Program-made: the position numbers and the translations under genes | In this document: one piece after another, positions 1 to 9,052 of the stretch | How the letters are laid out: each line of letters opens with the position of its first letter | Numbering within the stretch: the first letter of the stretch is position 1 | Assembly (NCBI RefSeq): GCF_003574625.1 | Contig: NZ_QNUJ01000005.1 | Location: 186,001-250,000 of the forward strand | Source of the DNA: Shinella zoogloeoides | GTDB taxonomy: Bacteria; Pseudomonadota; Alphaproteobacteria; Rhizobiales; Rhizobiaceae | DNA: 64,000 bases | Direction: 5' to 3' | The notes under the pieces: model-generated | Database searches by the model: none | Told to the model about the DNA's origin: nothing | What the model saw: only the letters and a program-made list of their open reading frames with translations

Positions 1-30
1 GTGGCCGCCCGCTTGTTGTTGGGTAATTAA

Positions 31-44
31 TTGGATCGTTCCAA
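31..44. promoter_or_regulatory. LacI-type operator 1 inside a leftward promoter
   Basis: The 14-mer TTGGATCGTTCCAA is a near-perfect palindrome centred on CG, the usual form of a LacI-family operator. On the minus strand it lies in the 17-bp spacer between TTGACA (48-53) and TTAATT (25-30), a good sigma70 promoter that would read leftwards out of the window. A second copy lies at 197-210. The repressor is probably encoded beyond the left edge; that is inference. Confidence 0.6.
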
Positions 45-196
45 ATTTGTCAAGCGTGAATTCGGGCGATGGCGTGCCGGCTTCGACTGCTTTCCATCTC
101 CCCTTCGCTCATGCAGATCCGCCGGCCTCGGCGGCGCCCTTGGCGTATTGATCTTCTCCGTGCGCCGAGCGCTGCCCTCAAAATCACCCTTGAAAT

Positions 197-210
197 TTGG
201 AACGATCTAA
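197..210. promoter_or_regulatory. LacI-type operator 2 upstream of DUF993 gene
   Basis: TTGGAACGATCTAA, centred on CG, is the inverted counterpart of the site at 31-44 (the arms share AAATTTGGAACGATC). It starts just after a TTGAAA (190-195) that could be the -35 box of a rightward promoter for the gene at 244. The two sites are 166 bp apart centre to centre. The stretch between them holds no convincing gene. Confidence 0.6.
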
Positions 211-243
211 ATTATTGCCCTTCCAAACCCTCGGGAGGACTCC

Positions 244-1410
244 ATGCCGATCAGCCTTTCCCTGCCGCGCGCCGATGGTGGCGTCGAAGCCTATGCGCTC
301 GTGGGCACGCCGACGGAGCGTCCCGCCGCCGCACCGCGTTTCAGCCGCATCGCCTATGCCGCCGCCCATGTGGTTTCCGATCCGCGCCGCGACACGCGCC
401 CATGGGAAGCGCCGGCCGTCGACTGGGAACGCACGATGGCCTTCCGGCATCATCTCTGGTCGCTCGGTTTCCGCATCGCCGAGGCGATGGACACCGCGCA
501 GCGCGGCATGGGGCTCGACTGGGCCGGCGCGCAGGAGCTGATCCGCCGCTCGCTTGCCGAAGCGAAGACGGTGCCCGGCGCGGATCTTGCCTGCGGCGCC
601 GGCACGGATCACCTCAACCCCGCCGATGCCCGCTCGCTGGATGACGTCGTCAGGGCCTATGAGGAGCAGATCGGCTTCGTCGAAAAGCACGGCGGCCGGG
701 CGATCATGATGGCGAGCCGCGCGCTGGCCCGCATCGCGCAGTCGCCGGACGATTACCGCAAGGTCTATGGCCGCATTCTCGGCCAGGCGAAGGACAAGGT
801 CGTGCTGCACTGGCTCGGCGATATGTTCGATCCGCAACTTGGGGGCTATTGGGGCTCCGACACCTTCGAGCCGGCGCTCGATGCGGTGCTTTCGATCATC
901 GAGGAGAACCGCGATAAGGTCGAGGGCATCAAGATCTCCCTGCTCGACAACGCCTGTGAAGTGGCGCTGCGCAACCGGCTGCCGGAGGGCGTGCTCTGCT
1001 TCACCGGCGACGATTTCAACTATGCCGAACTGATCGAGGGCGACGGGCGCAGGTACAGCCACGCGCTGCTCGGCATCTTCGATGCGGTCGCGCCGCAGGC
1101 CTCCAGGGCGCTGGCGTCTCTGGCGGCGGGCGATGTCGCCACCTTCCGCGCCGTTATCGAGCCGACCGTGCCGCTGTCGCGGAAAATCTTCGAGGCGCCG
1201 ACGCAGTATTACAAGGCGGGCGTCGTGTTCCTGGCCTGGCTGAACGGCCATCAGGATCATTTCACGATGCCGGCCGGCATGCAGTCCGCCCGCGGTGTCA
1301 CGCATTATGCCGATGTCTTCCGCCTGGCCGACAAGGCGAATGTGCTCGACAAGCCCGACCTTGCCGCCGCGCGCATGAAAAACCTCATGGCGGTGCTCGG
1401 CGTCGCCTGA
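244..1410 (+). CDS. DUF993 family protein (dihydrodipicolinate synthase-like fold)
   Basis: This 388-residue protein resembles the DUF993 family, described as distant relatives of the dihydrodipicolinate synthase/N-acetylneuraminate lyase TIM-barrel aldolases. The enzymatic reaction of the family is not established to my knowledge. The start is supported by GGAGG about 7 bases before the ATG. Full family length is present without frameshift. In rhizobia such genes usually sit with LacI regulators, Gfo/Idh dehydrogenases and sugar isomerases. Here the partners may lie left of the window, because a divergent promoter with a matching operator precedes it. Role in sugar or polyol catabolism is inferred from that context. 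The following ung gene has its own ribosome binding site and is probably unrelated. Confidence 0.8.
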   Translation: MPISLSLPRADGGVEAYALVGTPTERPAAAPRFSRIAYAAAHVVSDPRRDTRPWEAPAVDWERTMAFRHHLWSLGFRIAEAMDTAQRGMGLDWAGAQELIRRSLAEAKTVPGADLACGAGTDHLNPADARSLDDVVRAYEEQIGFVEKHGGRAIMMASRALARIAQSPDDYRKVYGRILGQAKDKVVLHWLGDMFDPQLGGYWGSDTFEPALDAVLSIIEENRDKVEGIKISLLDNACEVALRNRLPEGVLCFTGDDFNYAELIEGDGRRYSHALLGIFDAVAPQASRALASLAAGDVATFRAVIEPTVPLSRKIFEAPTQYYKAGVVFLAWLNGHQDHFTMPAGMQSARGVTHYADVFRLADKANVLDKPDLAAARMKNLMAVLGVA

Positions 1411-1489
1411 GATTAGCTGTGGATGACCGGCGGTTTGGCCGGCCCTTGCCGCCGTGCGGCGCTAAACTCTCCCCGTCAAGGAGAGCACG

Positions 1490-2185
1490 ATGGCAGCGAC
1501 GGATATCAAAATCGGCGAGAGCTGGAAGGCGCCGCTGGCGGCGGAATTCTCCAGCCCCTACATGGCCGATCTGAAGAGCTTCCTTCTGGAGCAGAAACAG
1601 GAGGGGCGGCGCATCTTCCCGAAAGGCGCGGAATATTTCCGCGCACTCGACCTGACGCCGCTCGACGAGGTGCGCGTCGTCATCCTCGGGCAGGATCCCT
1701 ATCATGGCGAGGGGCAGGCGCATGGGCTGTGCTTTTCCGTGCAGCCGGGCGTGCGCACCCCGCCCTCGCTCGTCAACATCTACAAGGAAATGCAGTCGGA
1801 CCTCGGCATCGCGCCGGCCCGCCACGGTTTTCTCGAACATTGGGCAAGACAGGGCGTGCTGCTGCTCAACAGCGTGCTGACGGTGGAGATGGGCCGCGCG
1901 GCCTCCCATCAGGGGCGTGGCTGGGAGCGCTTCACGGATGCGGTCATCCGTGCGGTCAACGAGCAGGAAAAGCCCGTCGTCTTCATCCTCTGGGGCTCCT
2001 ACGCCCAGAAGAAGGCGGCTTTCGTCGACAGGAGCCGCCATCTCGTGCTGCGTTCGCCGCATCCTTCGCCGCTCTCGGCGCATAACGGCTTCTTTGGCAC
2101 GCGGCCGTTTTCCAAGGCGAACGAATTCCTCGAAAAGCACGGCCGCACGCCGATCGACTGGCAGTTGCCGGAGACGGTGGACTGA
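1490..2185 (+). CDS. ung: Uracil-DNA glycosylase, family 1
   Basis: Removes uracil from DNA as the first step of base excision repair in the cytoplasm. The 231-residue protein carries the water-activating loop [10 protein letters not shown] (residues 68-77, catalytic Asp69), the uracil-recognition segment LLLN (Asn127) and the Leu-intercalation loop HPSPLS (191-196, catalytic His191). Length matches family 1 enzymes. AAGGAGAG lies just upstream of the ATG. It stands alone, facing the converging nucleoside hydrolase gene across a palindromic repeat. Confidence 0.97.
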   Translation: MAATDIKIGESWKAPLAAEFSSPYMADLKSFLLEQKQEGRRIFPKGAEYFRALDLTPLDEVRVVILGQDPYHGEGQAHGLCFSVQPGVRTPPSLVNIYKEMQSDLGIAPARHGFLEHWARQGVLLLNSVLTVEMGRAASHQGRGWERFTDAVIRAVNEQEKPVVFILWGSYAQKKAAFVDRSRHLVLRSPHPSPLSAHNGFFGTRPFSKANEFLEKHGRTPIDWQLPETVD

Positions 2186-2198
2186 CGGGGAGGAACGG

Positions 2199-2284
2199 CC
2201 CCTCATCCCCCTGCCGGGACCTTCTCCCCGCAAGCGGGGGGAAGGGGGGTGTTGCACCGGCGTCATAAAGGCAGGTGAGGGGCG
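2199..2284. repeat. Rhizobial intergenic palindromic repeat (CCTTCTCCCCGC type)
   Basis: The stretch begins CCCCTCATCC and contains CCTTCTCCCCGCAAGCGGGG, ending with GTGAGGGGC, so the ends are inverted and the middle forms a hairpin. The same unit occurs twice, inverted, at 52159-52323. Such elements are common between genes in Rhizobiaceae genomes. Here it separates convergent ung and nucleoside hydrolase genes and might also act as a terminator. Confidence 0.7.
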
Positions 2285-2296
2285 GCTACGTCCGCT

Positions 2297-3247
2297 TCAG
2301 CGCACCAGCGTCTCGTCCAGCAGCGCCATCACCTTTTCCGCATCGATACCGATGCAGGCGTGCTGGCTCGGCAGGCTGTCCCAGTTGCCGGGCGGGAAGC
2401 TGCGGGCGTCGGGCTTCTGGATGGTCTGGCCGTCGGCGATGCCGCCGGCGACGACGCGGATCGCGCCCGGGCGCGTTTCGAAGAGTTCCGGCGCGACGAG
2501 GTAGATGCAGGCGCAGCTGTCGTGCACCACCATGCCCTCGTCCTTCACGTGCTGGCCGTAGAAATCGATATAGAACTGCGAGATGTCGGAAAGCAGCTTG
2601 AGGTGCCTGCCGTTCTTCGCGGTCAGTTCTGCAAGGCGCTTGCGCGTCATCACGGTCTTCATCGTTACGTCGAGGCCGACGACGATCACCTTCCAGGCCG
2701 CGCCCATCACCACGTCGGCGGCTTCCGGATCGCCGTGGATATTGGCTTCGGCGGCGGGCGTGATGTTGCCCGGCACGTCGAAGGCGCCGCCCATGATGAT
2801 GACCTGCTTGACGAGGCCGGCGATATCGGGGTCTTCCTTCAGCGCATAGGCAAGGTTCGACATGCGGCCGACGGCGATCAGCGTTACCTCGCCGGGATTG
2901 GCGCGCACGGTTTCGATGATGAAGCGATGCGCCGGGCGCGGATCGACGGGCAGGTCGATCGTCTCCGGCACGTCGATATTACCGAGACCGTCATGGCCGT
3001 GGATCATCACCGGCCAGTCGGTGGGGTTGCGCATCGGGTTGTAGGTCTTGCCCTCGCCGCGGGCGACCGGCGCGTCGATGCCCCATTCGCGCTTGAGGAA
3101 CAGCGCGTTGCGCGTCGTGGTCTCGATGGCGGCATTGCCGAAGACGGTGGTGATGCCGATCAGGTCGATTTCCGGATGGTTGTGCAGGAAAAGCAGCGCC
3201 ATGGCATCGTCGACGCCGGGATCCGTGTCGAAAATAACCTTATGCAT
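2297..3247 (-). CDS. Nucleoside hydrolase (IunH family)
   Basis: Hydrolyses the N-glycosidic bond of nucleosides to free base and ribose, in the cytoplasm. The 316-residue protein opens with the calcium-binding DTDPGVDDA motif (residues 7-15) that defines the family, and has the active-site histidine in VVHDSC (His242). Length is normal. It follows the FAD oxidase gene by 33 bases on the same strand and is probably cotranscribed. Substrate preference (purine or pyrimidine ribosides) cannot be read from the sequence. The ribosome binding site is weak (AAAGAAA). Confidence 0.9.
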   Translation of the reverse strand: MHKVIFDTDPGVDDAMALLFLHNHPEIDLIGITTVFGNAAIETTTRNALFLKREWGIDAPVARGEGKTYNPMRNPTDWPVMIHGHDGLGNIDVPETIDLPVDPRPAHRFIIETVRANPGEVTLIAVGRMSNLAYALKEDPDIAGLVKQVIIMGGAFDVPGNITPAAEANIHGDPEAADVVMGAAWKVIVVGLDVTMKTVMTRKRLAELTAKNGRHLKLLSDISQFYIDFYGQHVKDEGMVVHDSCACIYLVAPELFETRPGAIRVVAGGIADGQTIQKPDARSFPPGNWDSLPSQHACIGIDAEKVMALLDETLVR

Positions 3248-3280
3248 GGTCGGTTTCTTTCTTTTTATTGTTCTGGGAAC

Positions 3281-4516
3281 TTACTGGAAGCGGGCGATGG
3301 AGAAGGGGGCGAGCGCGGCGTCCGTCTCACCGGAGAGGAGACGCGCGACATGGCGGCCGGTCGTTGCCGAAAGCGTCAGGCCGACATGGCCGTGGCCGAA
3401 GGCAAAGGCGATGCGCGGGTCGCGCGGATGCAGGCTGATGACGGGAAGCGAATCCGGCGTGGAGGGACGCCGGCCCATCCATTCCGTGCCGCCTTCCTCC
3501 TGGAGATCGGGCACGTAGCGGCGCATCTTGCGGCGCATGGCGGCGGCGCGCCTGTAGTTGGCGGGGGCTTCGGGCGAGGCGAGCTCGACCGCACCGCCGA
3601 TGCGCAGAGCATTTTCGAAGGGTGTGGCGACGAAGCCGTGCTCGGAGAAGAAGACCGGCATTTCCAGCGTGGTCGAAGGATTCATGAAGGTCGTATTGTA
3701 GCCGCGCTCGGTTTCCAGCAGCACCTTGAGCCCGAGATCGGCGACGAAGCGGCGTGACCAGACGCCCGAGGTGATCGCCAGCTTGTCGAAGGTGAATTCC
3801 CGGCCGCCCTCCGTGCGCACGACGATACCGCTTTCCGCCTGCGCCACCGAGGAAACGGTGGCGTCGAGCAACGTCGCGCGTTCGCGCAGCGCCGCCTGCA
3901 GCCGGCGCAAGAGGGTCAGCGGATATTCGAAGGTCTTATAGCCGTCGTTGAAGACCGCGCCGGCAAAGGCGCCCTGCAAGGCCGGCACGCGGCGGCGGGC
4001 CTCTTCGGCATCCAGCTTCTCGACATTGCAGCCGAGCAGCTTCGCATTCTCCGTCTCGTGGGCGAACGCCTTGTCGCGCGCCGCAGTGCTGTCGAAGATC
4101 GTCAGCGCGCCGGTGTCGCGGATATGGCCGGAAATGCCGGCCAGGGCGCCGAGATGGGCATGGTCGGCTTCCGCCGTCTTCATCAGCGTCAGAAGGGCGG
4201 CGCGGCCTTCCGCCACCTTGCCGGGGCGGGCGGAGAGCAGGAGGCGGACGAGCCAGGGCGTGAGCGCCGGCAGGTCCTGCCAGCGCAGCGTCAGCGGGCC
4301 CAGCGGGTCGAGCAGCCATTTCGGCACGGAAAGCAGCATGTCGGCCCGGGCGAGCGGGTCGATCTCGGGCACGGCGAGGATGCCCGCATTGCCGACCGAG
4401 GCCGGCAGGCCGCCCGCGTCCCGTTCGAGGATCGTGACGCTATGGCCCCGTTCCATGAGATTGAGCGCTGTGGCGCAGCCCATGAGGCCGCCGCCGACGA
4501 TACCGATATGCGCCAT
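3281..4516 (-). CDS. FAD-dependent D-amino acid dehydrogenase-like oxidoreductase
   Basis: The 411-residue protein has the N-terminal dinucleotide-binding fold GIVGGGLMGCATALNLMERG (residues 5-24) of the DAO/DadA family, which oxidises D-amino or N-substituted amino acids with FAD. The C-terminal part contains the family segment WMGRRPSTPDSLPVIS, near residue 346, which closes the FAD site. It lacks a DadX racemase neighbour and is instead followed by a nucleoside hydrolase, so the substrate is uncertain. The 28-bp palindrome upstream separates it from the sit operon. Confidence 0.85.
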   Translation of the reverse strand: MAHIGIVGGGLMGCATALNLMERGHSVTILERDAGGLPASVGNAGILAVPEIDPLARADMLLSVPKWLLDPLGPLTLRWQDLPALTPWLVRLLLSARPGKVAEGRAALLTLMKTAEADHAHLGALAGISGHIRDTGALTIFDSTAARDKAFAHETENAKLLGCNVEKLDAEEARRRVPALQGAFAGAVFNDGYKTFEYPLTLLRRLQAALRERATLLDATVSSVAQAESGIVVRTEGGREFTFDKLAITSGVWSRRFVADLGLKVLLETERGYNTTFMNPSTTLEMPVFFSEHGFVATPFENALRIGGAVELASPEAPANYRRAAAMRRKMRRYVPDLQEEGGTEWMGRRPSTPDSLPVISLHPRDPRIAFAFGHGHVGLTLSATTGRHVARLLSGETDAALAPFSIARFQ

Positions 4517-4586
4517 GCCGTCCCGTTGCGTTTGTGTTGATTTCGGCCGAAGCAGGCTGGCCGTTCGCGCCGGACGTTAGACGGAA

Positions 4587-4614
4587 ACCGGCCCTCTGTC
4601 GACAGAGGGCCGGT
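4587..4614 (-). terminator. 28-bp perfect palindrome after sitD
   Basis: Positions 4587-4600 and 4601-4614 are exact reverse complements (ACCGGCCCTCTGTC and its complement). It starts 5 bases after the sitD stop codon and, read on the minus strand, is followed by TTCC. It is therefore a plausible terminator of the sit operon with a short T run, or an RNA stability element for it. Confidence 0.6.
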
Positions 4615-4619
4615 GGCTC

Positions 4620-5462
4620 TCAGGCCGCCTGCGCGGGCCGGCGGTTCTGCAGCATCCGTCGGATGAAGGCGAGGACGAAGAGCATCGCCATCAGCAGCAC
4701 GATGGTCGGCGCGGGGGCGCTGTCGATCATGAAGCTCAGCCAGATGCCGCAGAAGGACGTGCCGAGCGCGACGGCGACGGCGACCATCAGCATGCTCGGA
4801 AAACGCCGCGTGAGAAGGGCCGCGATGGCACCCGGCGCGACCAGCATGGCGACGGCGAGGATGATGCCGACCGCCTTCAGCGCGCCGACCACGACGAGCG
4901 AGAGCACGGCGAGAAGGCCGTAGTGCAGGAGACGCACCGGCAGGCCGATGGCCGAGGCATGCTGCCGGTCGAAGGCCTGCACCAGAAGGTCCTTGCGGAA
5001 GAGGAGGATGAAGGCGGTCGAGGCGCTGGCGATGGCTATCGTCTCGACGAGATCGGAGGCCGCGATGCCGAGCATGTCGCCGAAGAGGATATGGTCGAGG
5101 TGGATATCCGGCTGGATCTTCACATAGAGCACGACGCCGAGGGCGAACATGCCGGAAAAGACGATGCCGAGGATCGTGTCCTCCTTCACCCGGCTGTTGT
5201 CCTTGAGGTAACCGGCGGCGAGCGCGCAGAAGAGGCCCGCGACGAAGGCGCCGGCCGCGAAGGGGAGGCCCAGGACATAGGCGATGACGACGCCGGGAAG
5301 CACGGCATGCGAGACCGCATCGCCCATCAGCGACCAGCCCTTCAGCACGAGATAGCAGGAGAGCAGCGCCATCGGCACGGCGATGACGAGCGTCACTAGG
5401 AAGGCGTTCTGCATGAAGGCGAGCTGGAAGGGCAGGAGCGCGAGTTCGAGCGTCTCGTTCAT
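4620..5462 (-). CDS. sitD: Manganese/iron ABC transporter permease (SitD-like)
   Basis: Inner-membrane subunit of a metal ABC importer. The 280-residue protein has eight or nine hydrophobic segments and the family motif in GWSLMGDAVSHAVLPGVVIA (residues 43-62). The start was set at the ATG that overlaps the preceding gene's stop codon (ATGA, 5459-5462); a longer reading frame exists upstream but lies over sitC in another frame. Last gene of a four-gene operon sitA-sitB-sitC-sitD. With two different permeases the transporter is of the SitABCD type, where the two subunits form a heterodimer. Confidence 0.92.
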   Translation of the reverse strand: MNETLELALLPFQLAFMQNAFLVTLVIAVPMALLSCYLVLKGWSLMGDAVSHAVLPGVVIAYVLGLPFAAGAFVAGLFCALAAGYLKDNSRVKEDTILGIVFSGMFALGVVLYVKIQPDIHLDHILFGDMLGIAASDLVETIAIASASTAFILLFRKDLLVQAFDRQHASAIGLPVRLLHYGLLAVLSLVVVGALKAVGIILAVAMLVAPGAIAALLTRRFPSMLMVAVAVALGTSFCGIWLSFMIDSAPAPTIVLLMAMLFVLAFIRRMLQNRRPAQAA

Positions 5463-6331
5463 GGCGTGCTGCCTTCCGTGGCATTGAGCGCCTGCCTGCC
5501 CCTGCGGCGCGCGGCGATGAGGCCGTGCTTGGGCGCGAAGAGGAAGGCGAGGAGGAAGATCGCGGTTTGCAGGACGACGATGATGCCGCCGGTCGCGCCG
5601 TCGAGGAAATAGGAGAGATAGGCGCCGGCAAGGCTGGTGCCGGCTCCGAGCGCGGCGGCGATGACGATGAGGCGCTGGAAGCGGTCGGTGAGGAGATAGG
5701 CCGTCGCGCCCGGCGTCACCACCATGGCGACGACGAGGAAGGCGCCGACCGTCTGCATGGCCGCGACCGTCGAGGCGCTGAGGAGGGTGAAGAACAGGAT
5801 CTTCAGGCCCGTCGGGTTGAGGCCGATGGAGCGGGCATGGTTCTCGTCGAAGAAGGCGACCATCAGGTCCTTCCACTTGAAGAGCAGGACGGCGAGCGTG
5901 ACCGCGCCGATGATGGCGAGCTGGATCGTGTCCTCCCGCGTGACGGCGAGGATATTGCCGAGCACGATGGTCTGGATGTTCACCGGCGTCGGCGAGAGCG
6001 AGACCATGAAGAGGCCGAGGCCGAAGAAGGAGGAGAAGATCATGCCGATGATCGCATCCTCCTTGAGCTGCGTCTGGCGGTTGAGGAAGAGCATGGCGGC
6101 GGCGGCGAGCCCGCCGGACAGGAAGGCGCCGGCCGCGAAGGGCAGGCCGAGCATGTAGGCCCCGGCGACCCCCGGCACGATGGAATGCGAGAGCGCATCG
6201 CCGATCAGCGACCAACCCTTGAGCATCAGATAGGCGGACAGGAAGCCGCAGATGCAGCCGACCAGCGCGCTCACCCACATGGCGTTGACCATGTAGCCGT
6301 AGCCGAAGGGTTCCAGCAGCGCGTCGATCAC
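5459..6331 (-). CDS. sitC: Manganese/iron ABC transporter permease (SitC-like)
   Basis: Membrane permease, 290 residues, with the same architecture as the next gene, including [20 protein letters not shown] near residue 39. Both ends overlap neighbours by four bases (ATGA at 6328-6331 with sitB and at 5459-5462 with sitD), which indicates translational coupling. It is predicted to pair with SitD to carry Mn2+ (possibly Fe2+) across the inner membrane. Confidence 0.92.
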   Translation of the reverse strand: MIDALLEPFGYGYMVNAMWVSALVGCICGFLSAYLMLKGWSLIGDALSHSIVPGVAGAYMLGLPFAAGAFLSGGLAAAAMLFLNRQTQLKEDAIIGMIFSSFFGLGLFMVSLSPTPVNIQTIVLGNILAVTREDTIQLAIIGAVTLAVLLFKWKDLMVAFFDENHARSIGLNPTGLKILFFTLLSASTVAAMQTVGAFLVVAMVVTPGATAYLLTDRFQRLIVIAAALGAGTSLAGAYLSYFLDGATGGIIVVLQTAIFLLAFLFAPKHGLIAARRRGRQALNATEGSTP

Positions 6332-7188
6332 GGTTTCTTCTCCTCGCCGTAGATGACGAAGGGGCGCTCGTCGTCGGTGATGACCTTGACCGAGCGCCTG
6401 TCCTCGTCGTCGTGCAAGTCGCGGCCGCCGAGGATGAAGTGGCGCAGCACGCCGCCGAAGGCGCGCTCCAGATTGGCCTCGGTGAAGGTCTCCGCCGTCG
6501 GGCCGGAGGCGATGACGGTGCCCTTGACGAAGACCGTGCGGTCGCAGAAATCCGGCACGCTGCCGAGATTGTGGGTGGAGACGAGCATGACGCGACCCTC
6601 GTCGCGCAGCTTGCCGAGCAGCTCGATGATCTGCTCCTCCGTGGTCACGTCGACGCCGGTGAAGGGCTCGTCGAGCAGGATCACCTGTCCCTCCTGCGCC
6701 AGGGCGCGGGCGAGGAAGACGCGCTTCCTCTGCCCGCCGGAGAGCTCGCCGATCTGGCGCTTGCGGAATCCGGCCATGTTGACCCGCGCCAGCGCCTCCT
6801 CGACCATCTCGTGGTCGCGTTTCGTCGGAATGCGCAGCCAGTTCATATGGCCGTAGCGGCCCATCATCACCACGTCCTCGACGAGCACGGGGAAGGTCCA
6901 GTCCACCTCCTCGGCCTGCGGCACATAGGCGACGAGGTTCTGCCTCAGCGCCTCGCGCACGGACAGGCCGAGGATCGTCACCTTGCCTCCCGCGACCGGT
7001 ACGAAGCCCATGATCGCCTTGAAGAGAGTGGACTTGCCCGCGCCGTTGACGCCGACCAGCGCGGTGATCGTGCCCTTCGGCACGGAGAAGCTGGCATGGC
7101 GCAAGGCCGTCAGGCCGTTGCGGTAGGTGACGGTCACGTCCTCGGCGACGATGCCGTCGACCGTCTTCGGCTTGCCGCCCATCCTCAT
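6328..7188 (-). CDS. sitB: Manganese/iron ABC transporter ATP-binding protein (SitB-like)
   Basis: Cytoplasmic ATPase of the importer, 286 residues. Walker [10 protein letters not shown], signature LSGGQRKR, Walker B VILLDEPF and the switch histidine in STHNLG are all intact. The start at 7188 (MRMGGKPK) overlaps the sitA stop by four bases; an apparent longer frame reaching back over sitA is a shadow. After the ATPase core there is a short charged tail ending GEEKKP. Confidence 0.93.
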   Translation of the reverse strand: MRMGGKPKTVDGIVAEDVTVTYRNGLTALRHASFSVPKGTITALVGVNGAGKSTLFKAIMGFVPVAGGKVTILGLSVREALRQNLVAYVPQAEEVDWTFPVLVEDVVMMGRYGHMNWLRIPTKRDHEMVEEALARVNMAGFRKRQIGELSGGQRKRVFLARALAQEGQVILLDEPFTGVDVTTEEQIIELLGKLRDEGRVMLVSTHNLGSVPDFCDRTVFVKGTVIASGPTAETFTEANLERAFGGVLRHFILGGRDLHDDEDRRSVKVITDDERPFVIYGEEKKP

Positions 7189-8075
7189 TGCGAAAGACCT
7201 TTCACGATGGTTTCGGATGTCACGCGCAGGAGGTCGAGATAGGTCGGCACGGGGCCGTCCGCCTCGCTCAGGGAGTCGACATAGAGGACGCCGCCGTAAG
7301 CCGCGCCGGTTTCGGCCGCGACCTGCCTGGCGGGATCGGCGGAAACGGTGCTCTCGCTGAAGACGACATGGATATTGTGCTCGCGCACTGCATCGATCAC
7401 CGCCTTCACCTGCTTGGGCGTGCCCTGCTGGTCGGCGTTGATCGGCCAGAGGAAGAGCTCCTTGAGGCCGAAATCGCGGGCGAGATAGGAGAAGGCGCCC
7501 TCGCTGGTGACGAGCCAGCGCTTTTCCTCCGGCAGCGCGCCGATCTTGGCTTTCATCTCTTCGCCCAGAGCCTTGATCTTCTCGCCATAGGCCTTGGCGT
7601 TGGCGTCGTAGGTCGCGGCATTGGCGGGGTCGAGTGCGCCGAGCGCCTTGCGGATGTTCTCGACATAGATCAGCGCATTGTCCGGCGACATCCAGGCATG
7701 CGGGTTCGGCTTGCCCTGATAGGGGCCTTCCACGATGCTCATCGGCGCGACGCCGTCGCTGACCGTGACGTTCGGCACGTCGCCGAGATTGGCGAGGAAC
7801 TTCTGGAACCAGAGCTCCAGGTTGAGGCCGTTCCAGAGCACCAGCTTCGCATCCTGCGCCTTCAGGATATCGCGCGGCGTCGGCTGGTAGTTGTGGATCT
7901 CCGCGCCCGGCTTGGTGATGGATTCCACCGTGGCCGCATCGCCTGCCACATTCGCCGCGATGTCGGCGATGATGGTGAAGGTCGTCACCACCTTGGGCTT
8001 TTCCTGCGCGAAGGCGGGGGCGGTGGCCAGAAGCGGCAGGCTGAGAAGCAGGGCATTGAAGGAACGGCGGAGCAT
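7185..8075 (-). CDS. sitA: Manganese/iron ABC transporter periplasmic binding protein (SitA-like)
   Basis: Cluster A-I (ZnuA/PsaA-type) metal-binding lipoprotein-like or periplasmic protein of 296 residues with a Sec signal peptide ([17 protein letters not shown]). Likely metal ligands are His in EIHNYQP, His in NPHAW, Glu in TSEGAFSY and Asp in YVDSLSE. The His-His-Glu-Asp set is the one found in manganese-type members such as PsaA, whereas zinc types use three histidines. The start at 8075 is chosen because CAGGAGAG lies just upstream; an in-frame ATG at 8111 lies inside the operator. First gene of the operon. Confidence 0.92.
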   Translation of the reverse strand: MLRRSFNALLLSLPLLATAPAFAQEKPKVVTTFTIIADIAANVAGDAATVESITKPGAEIHNYQPTPRDILKAQDAKLVLWNGLNLELWFQKFLANLGDVPNVTVSDGVAPMSIVEGPYQGKPNPHAWMSPDNALIYVENIRKALGALDPANAATYDANAKAYGEKIKALGEEMKAKIGALPEEKRWLVTSEGAFSYLARDFGLKELFLWPINADQQGTPKQVKAVIDAVREHNIHVVFSESTVSADPARQVAAETGAAYGGVLYVDSLSEADGPVPTYLDLLRVTSETIVKGLSQ

Positions 8076-8095
8076 CGGCTCTCCTGAGCTGCTTT

Positions 8096-8163
8096 TGCGA
8101 ATGAGTTGCAATAAAATATAGAGCGGTTTTGAAGCCTGTCAACGCAATTGCAAATCATTCGCA
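8096..8163 (-). promoter_or_regulatory. sitA promoter flanked by two inverted 16-bp operators (probable Mur/Fur sites)
   Basis: On the minus strand TTGACA (8137-8142) and TATATT (8115-8120) are 16 bases apart, a strong sigma70 promoter. A 16-mer TGCGAATGAGTTGCAA at 8096-8111 lies downstream of the -10, and the same sequence with one mismatch (TGCGAATGATTTGCAA, minus strand) lies at 8148-8163 upstream of the -35. Rhizobial sit operons are repressed by the Fur-family manganese sensor Mur. Assignment of these sites to Mur is inference from location and gene function. Confidence 0.7.
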
Positions 8164-8286
8164 GAAATGGCCCGAAATCGGACAGGCGGGTTTAAAACTT
8201 CCGAAACGCCCGCAGGCTACAGTGCGGCACGTTCGCGCGCTCTCGGCGCGTTCCCTGTTCTGCGTTCAAAGAGAAGTTCGTCGCCC

Positions 8287-8967
8287 GTGAAGTTCCTTCC
8301 GACCTCGTTCCGCCTGTCCCGGAAGCTGCTGATCATCGCCGCCGGCGTGCTGGTCCTGACCGGCGCCTCGGGCGCTGCCGCGATCTTCGTCGGGCGCGAC
8401 GTGCTGCTCGGCCCGTCGACGGAAACGGTGTCCGGCGCCGCCTGCACGACGGTGACCACCGTGCGCCTCGAACAGGACGGCCAGCAATGGCTGCGCAAAT
8501 ATGTGCGCTCGGATGCCACGGACGGCGAGGTGCGCGTCAAGACGGCGCTGCGCGTCGCCGGGGCCGTCTCGAATGCCGAGGACGCCGATCTCTACCAGAT
8601 CATCCTGATCGATGCCGCCGGGCCCGAATATCGCGCCGACATGCGCGGCCGGGCCATCGGCGCGGAAGTGCTCTTCGCCCGCGATCCCTCCGCCGTTCCC
8701 GGCATGAGCGCGCCCTTCGTCGCGCGCTATACGGATGGCGTGCCGGCCGCCAACGGGGAATTCTACGGCGAGCGCAAGGAGCTTTCGCTCGACGAGATCA
8801 AGACCATCGTCACGGCGATGAAGGAACGGACGGACTGCATCGACCCGAATGCGGTCGAGACGGCGGCCTCCGGCCATGGCGAGGCCAAGGAGGAAGGCGG
8901 CCATGGCGCGGAAGGCGAGCATGCCGCCGCCGAAGGCACGCACGAGGTCGCGTCCAGCGGTCACTGA
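8287..8967 (+). CDS. Hypothetical membrane-anchored protein with His/Glu-rich tail
   Basis: I do not recognise a family. From the GTG at 8287 the protein is 226 residues: a basic N-terminus, one membrane segment (KLLIIAAGVLVLTGASGAAA, about residues 13-32), a soluble domain of about 160 residues, and a tail rich in His, Glu, Ala and Gly with five histidines in the last 33 residues. The frame is open back to an ATG at 8167, but that part overlaps the sitA control region, and AAAGAGAAG precedes the GTG, so the shorter form is preferred. It is divergent from the Mn importer and upstream of glyS. The tail could bind metal; this is inference. Confidence 0.7.
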   Translation: MKFLPTSFRLSRKLLIIAAGVLVLTGASGAAAIFVGRDVLLGPSTETVSGAACTTVTTVRLEQDGQQWLRKYVRSDATDGEVRVKTALRVAGAVSNAEDADLYQIILIDAAGPEYRADMRGRAIGAEVLFARDPSAVPGMSAPFVARYTDGVPAANGEFYGERKELSLDEIKTIVTAMKERTDCIDPNAVETAASGHGEAKEEGGHGAEGEHAAAEGTHEVASSGH

Positions 8968-9052
8968 CCGCGCTCGTCTCTGCCGTACGGCATATTTGCC
9001 GTTGTACAGCACCACCTAACTTTGCTAGCAGAGAGCACGATTTTCACCCCAT

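Noticed and set aside
1-30. Possible tail of an upstream rightward gene ending in TAA at 28-30
   Set aside because: Only nine codons are visible, and the same bases form the -10 region of a leftward promoter, so a gene end here is not supported.
4620-6278. A 552-codon fusion of sitD with upstream sequence
   Set aside because: The N-terminal half is an out-of-frame shadow of sitC; the real start is the ATGA overlap at 5462.
6328-8142. A 604-codon fusion of sitB with upstream sequence
   Set aside because: The extra half is an out-of-frame shadow of sitA; the real start is 7188.
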